Assembly: GCA_039805565.1 (NCBI GenBank) | Contig: JBDLTZ010000265.1 | Location: 1-8,309 of the forward strand | Reading direction: 5' to 3' | DNA: 8,309 nt | From: CALJIC01 sp039805565 | GTDB lineage: Bacteria > Chloroflexota > Chloroflexia > Chloroflexales > Roseiflexaceae | Part shown: positions 6,612 to 8,309 of the stretch, piece by piece | Layout of the letters: each line of letters starts with the position of its first letter | How positions within the stretch are numbered: the stretch's first letter is position 1 | The notes under the pieces: generated by a model | What the model was told of the DNA's origin: nothing | What the model saw: the letters and a program-made list of their open reading frames with translations, nothing else | The model's database searches: none | Position numbers and translations under genes: made by a program

Positions 6612-8309
6612 TTAGGGCTGGGGCGGGACGCGGTAGATCCGCGCGCCGCGATGGGAGAACACCGGCTCGAGGAATGTGTCGAACTTCTCCAGGCCCGGGC
6701 CGGCGTGAATATCACGCTCGGCCACCCCGACGAAGACGTAGTCCACGCCGTACCGCGCCAGGAGCTCGCGCGTCTCGGCGACGTCGGTCGTCTCGTAGAT
6801 GCGCGGGATGTCCCGCTCCCGGGCGGCGATCTCGGCGATCCAAGGGGGCCAGCCGGAGCGCCACATGCGCTCGTGGCCGCCCGACTGGCCGAGGAGCGTC
6901 GGGACGCCTCCGGCGGAGGCAGTGTACCCGATCTGGTGGCCCTCGCACTCACACCAGGCCGTGACGATCACATCGGCGATGGTGGTATTGGCCTGGAGCC
7001 AGCGGATAGCGGCGGCGTCGCCGGGGGCGCGCCGGTCCAGGAATGCCAGGCCGTCGACCTCGCGGGCGGGCGGGCCGAACGGGTCGCCGCGCCGCAGGGT
7101 CTCGACGGGGTAGACCAACGCGCCGGCGAGGAGCAAGGCGAAGAGGGCGAGGGCGGCCGGCCGAAGCCAAGCAATAGCCCCCCAGGCCCGTCCCTCGGCC
7201 ATGGTGCTTCGTCCTTCGCCCTGCGCCTGCGGGAACGTGACGAAGCGCCAGAGCGCGAAGGCCGCGAGAGCGCCCCAGAGCACCCAGACCTGGAAGTAGA
7301 ACTTAAAAACCGTGTTGTAGCGCGGCATGAACGCCTCGAGGGGGTCGCGCACGTAGACGGTGTCCGCGGCGAGGAGGATCAGCGCGCCGACCGCGGCGGC
7401 CCAGAGGGTGAGCGCGGTGGCGGGGCGGTGGGCGGCGCGCCAGGCGAGGGCCGCGAGGGTGAGCGCCAGCGGCAGCAGGGCGAGCAGCGGGAAGCCCAGC
7501 AGCTGCCCCACGAGCAGCGTGAGGCCGGTGACGAGCCAGAGGGCGCGCTCGGGCCGGCGGCGGGGCTGTGATGCGGCGAGCGCCAGGAGCGGCAGCAGGA
7601 AGAGCGCAAAGATCATCAGGAAGACGTGCAGGCGGGTGTGGTCGGGCGCAGGGCCGAGGGCGCGGCCGAGCGGCGCGAGCAGCGGGACGCCCTCCCAGGG
7701 CTGCGAGCCGGTAGCGCCGAACGGGGCGCGGTAGAAGGAGGCGAACGGCGCCACAGCGACGAGCATGGCCGCCCCAAGCGCGAGCGACGTCTGGAGGAAG
7801 TGCGCGGCGAGGCCGGCGACGACCGACGACCAGCGGCTGGCGACCAATGACCAAAGACCGGCGACCGATGACCAAAGACCGACGACTGACGGCGGGGCAG
7901 GGGATGACACCGAGGCGGGCGGCTGCTCGTCTTTTGGTTGTGGGTTCGCGGGGGCAGGCGGCCGCGGGGCAGAGGCCAGGCGAAGGTAGAGGAGCGCGAG
8001 CGCGCCGAAGAAGACCAGCCACCAGCCGGGGGCATCCCAGGCGTTCACGGCGTAGATCCCGCCGAGCGCGGCGCCGGTGAGGGCCAGCTCGAGCCAGCCG
8101 CGCGGCGTGAGCAGGTAGACCGGGACGGTGGGGCGCGCGAGCGCGGCCAGGGCCAGGGCGAGCGCCAGCAGCCCGTGCGGGAGCGCCAGCAGGTAGGGGT
8201 GCAGGTCGCCGAGGTAGAAGCTGAAGAACGGGAACTCGGTAATCGCGTGGCGCCGCTCGACGCCCTCCGCGGCCGGGAGGTCGTCGAGCACAATGCGCGA
8301 GGGGGACCA
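6612..8309 (-). CDS. DUF2298 (Chlor_Arch_YYY) polytopic membrane protein, N-terminus beyond window
   Basis: The frame is open from the right edge (first codon 8309-8307, TGG) to TAA at 6614-6612, giving the last 565 residues. The GTG at 8291 is only an internal codon, because WSPSRI precedes it in frame. Family landmarks in order: WSPSR (1-5), ITEFPFFSFYLGDLHPY (23-39), LGGIYAVNAWD (82-92), FASFYRAPFG (about 189-198), NTVFKFYFQVWVLWG (332-346), DGLAFLDRR (419-427), VPTLLGQSGGHERMW (469-483) and RIYETTDVAETRELLARYGVDYVFVG (503-528), ending in RIYRVPPQP. About nine hydrophobic segments precede the soluble C-terminal region. DUF2298 proteins are large GT-C-like membrane proteins, probably glycosyltransferases, without a well-defined substrate. 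The CEC pair near residues 453-455 replaces a stretch that is usually glycine-rich. Residues 142-162 come from a heptamer array in a proline-rich loop. Confidence 0.88.
   Translation of the reverse strand, partial: WSPSRIVLDDLPAAEGVERRHAITEFPFFSFYLGDLHPYLLALPHGLLALALALAALARPTVPVYLLTPRGWLELALTGAALGGIYAVNAWDAPGWWLVFFGALALLYLRLASAPRPPAPANPQPKDEQPPASVSSPAPPSVVGLWSSVAGLWSLVASRWSSVVAGLAAHFLQTSLALGAAMLVAVAPFASFYRAPFGATGSQPWEGVPLLAPLGRALGPAPDHTRLHVFLMIFALFLLPLLALAASQPRRRPERALWLVTGLTLLVGQLLGFPLLALLPLALTLAALAWRAAHRPATALTLWAAAVGALILLAADTVYVRDPLEAFMPRYNTVFKFYFQVWVLWGALAAFALWRFVTFPQAQGEGRSTMAEGRAWGAIAWLRPAALALFALLLAGALVYPVETLRRGDPFGPPAREVDGLAFLDRRAPGDAAAIRWLQANTTIADVIVTAWCECEGHQIGYTASAGGVPTLLGQSGGHERMWRSGWPPWIAEIAARERDIPRIYETTDVAETRELLARYGVDYVFVGVAERDIHAGPGLEKFDTFLEPVFSHRGARIYRVPPQP
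7187..7221. repeat. Degenerate heptamer run (about 5 units, GGACGAA-like on the minus strand)
   Basis: On the minus strand five 7-base units can be read: GGGCGAA (7221-7215), GGACGAA (7214-7208), GCACCAT (7207-7201), GGCCGAG (7200-7194) and GGACGGG (7193-7187). Only the first two agree closely. They encode a hydrophilic loop (QGEGRSTMAEGRA) between two membrane segments of the DUF2298 protein. This may be a decayed repeat or chance. Confidence 0.3.
7824..7886. repeat. Heptanucleotide tandem array, 9 degenerate units (consensus about CRRNGAC)
   Basis: Nine 7-base units on the plus strand: CGACGAC, CAGCGGC, TGGCGAC, CAATGAC, CAAAGAC, CGGCGAC, CGATGAC, CAAAGAC, CGACGAC. CGGCGAC and GAC just before (7814-7823) are related. 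The length of 63 is divisible by three, so the DUF2298 frame is kept; it encodes a 7-residue periodic stretch (VVGLWSS, VAGLWSL, VASRWSS) following a Pro-rich linker (RPPAPANPQPK and after). It looks like an insertion in an outer or inner loop between two membrane segments. Confidence 0.75.

Overview
The window is very GC-rich (roughly 70% by eye) and wholly coding on the minus strand. Five genes read right to left with gaps of 3, 6 and 10 bases and one 1-base overlap, so it looks like the middle of one long operon; both end genes run off the window. No promoter, terminator, RNA gene, transposase or CRISPR array is visible. The best guess for the source is a GC-rich Chloroflexota bacterium. 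The first gene is of the DUF2298 (Chlor_Arch_YYY) type typical of Chloroflexota and archaea, the two long membrane proteins resemble families common in that phylum, and short period-7 repeats and a C-rich palindrome of a kind I associate with such genomes are scattered inside the genes. This assignment is inference, not a database result.

Layout in transcription order: (1) 8309-6612, the C-terminal 565 residues of a DUF2298 polytopic membrane protein; (2) 6608-4312, a large membrane protein split by a frameshift into an N-terminal part (6608-5418) and a C-terminal part (5454-4312); (3) 4305-3436, a class I SAM-dependent methyltransferase; (4) 3425-1269, an intact 718-residue paralogue of gene 2; (5) 1269-1, the first 423 residues of a GT-C type glycosyltransferase with a DDAFISFRY signature. 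Gene 5 stays open to the left edge.

Four of the five genes are polytopic membrane proteins of known or probable GT-C architecture, with one methyltransferase between two paralogues. The simplest reading is a cell-surface glycan or glycolipid assembly locus, in which lipid-linked sugars are transferred outside the membrane and something is methylated. The substrate cannot be told from sequence.

The most interesting signal is a set of small repeat-derived insertions in genes 1 and 2 only: a 9-unit heptamer array (63 bp, in frame) and a weaker heptamer run in gene 1; and in gene 2 a 90-bp in-frame element bounded by 11-bp inverted repeats with five GCTGAAG units, an 8-unit heptamer array (56 bp) and a C-rich palindrome. 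The 56-bp array lies exactly at the frame break. Its length modulo 3 accounts for the break: adding one heptamer, or losing two, five or all eight, would rejoin the two halves into one frame. That makes gene 2 either a repeat-killed gene or a candidate phase-variable one.
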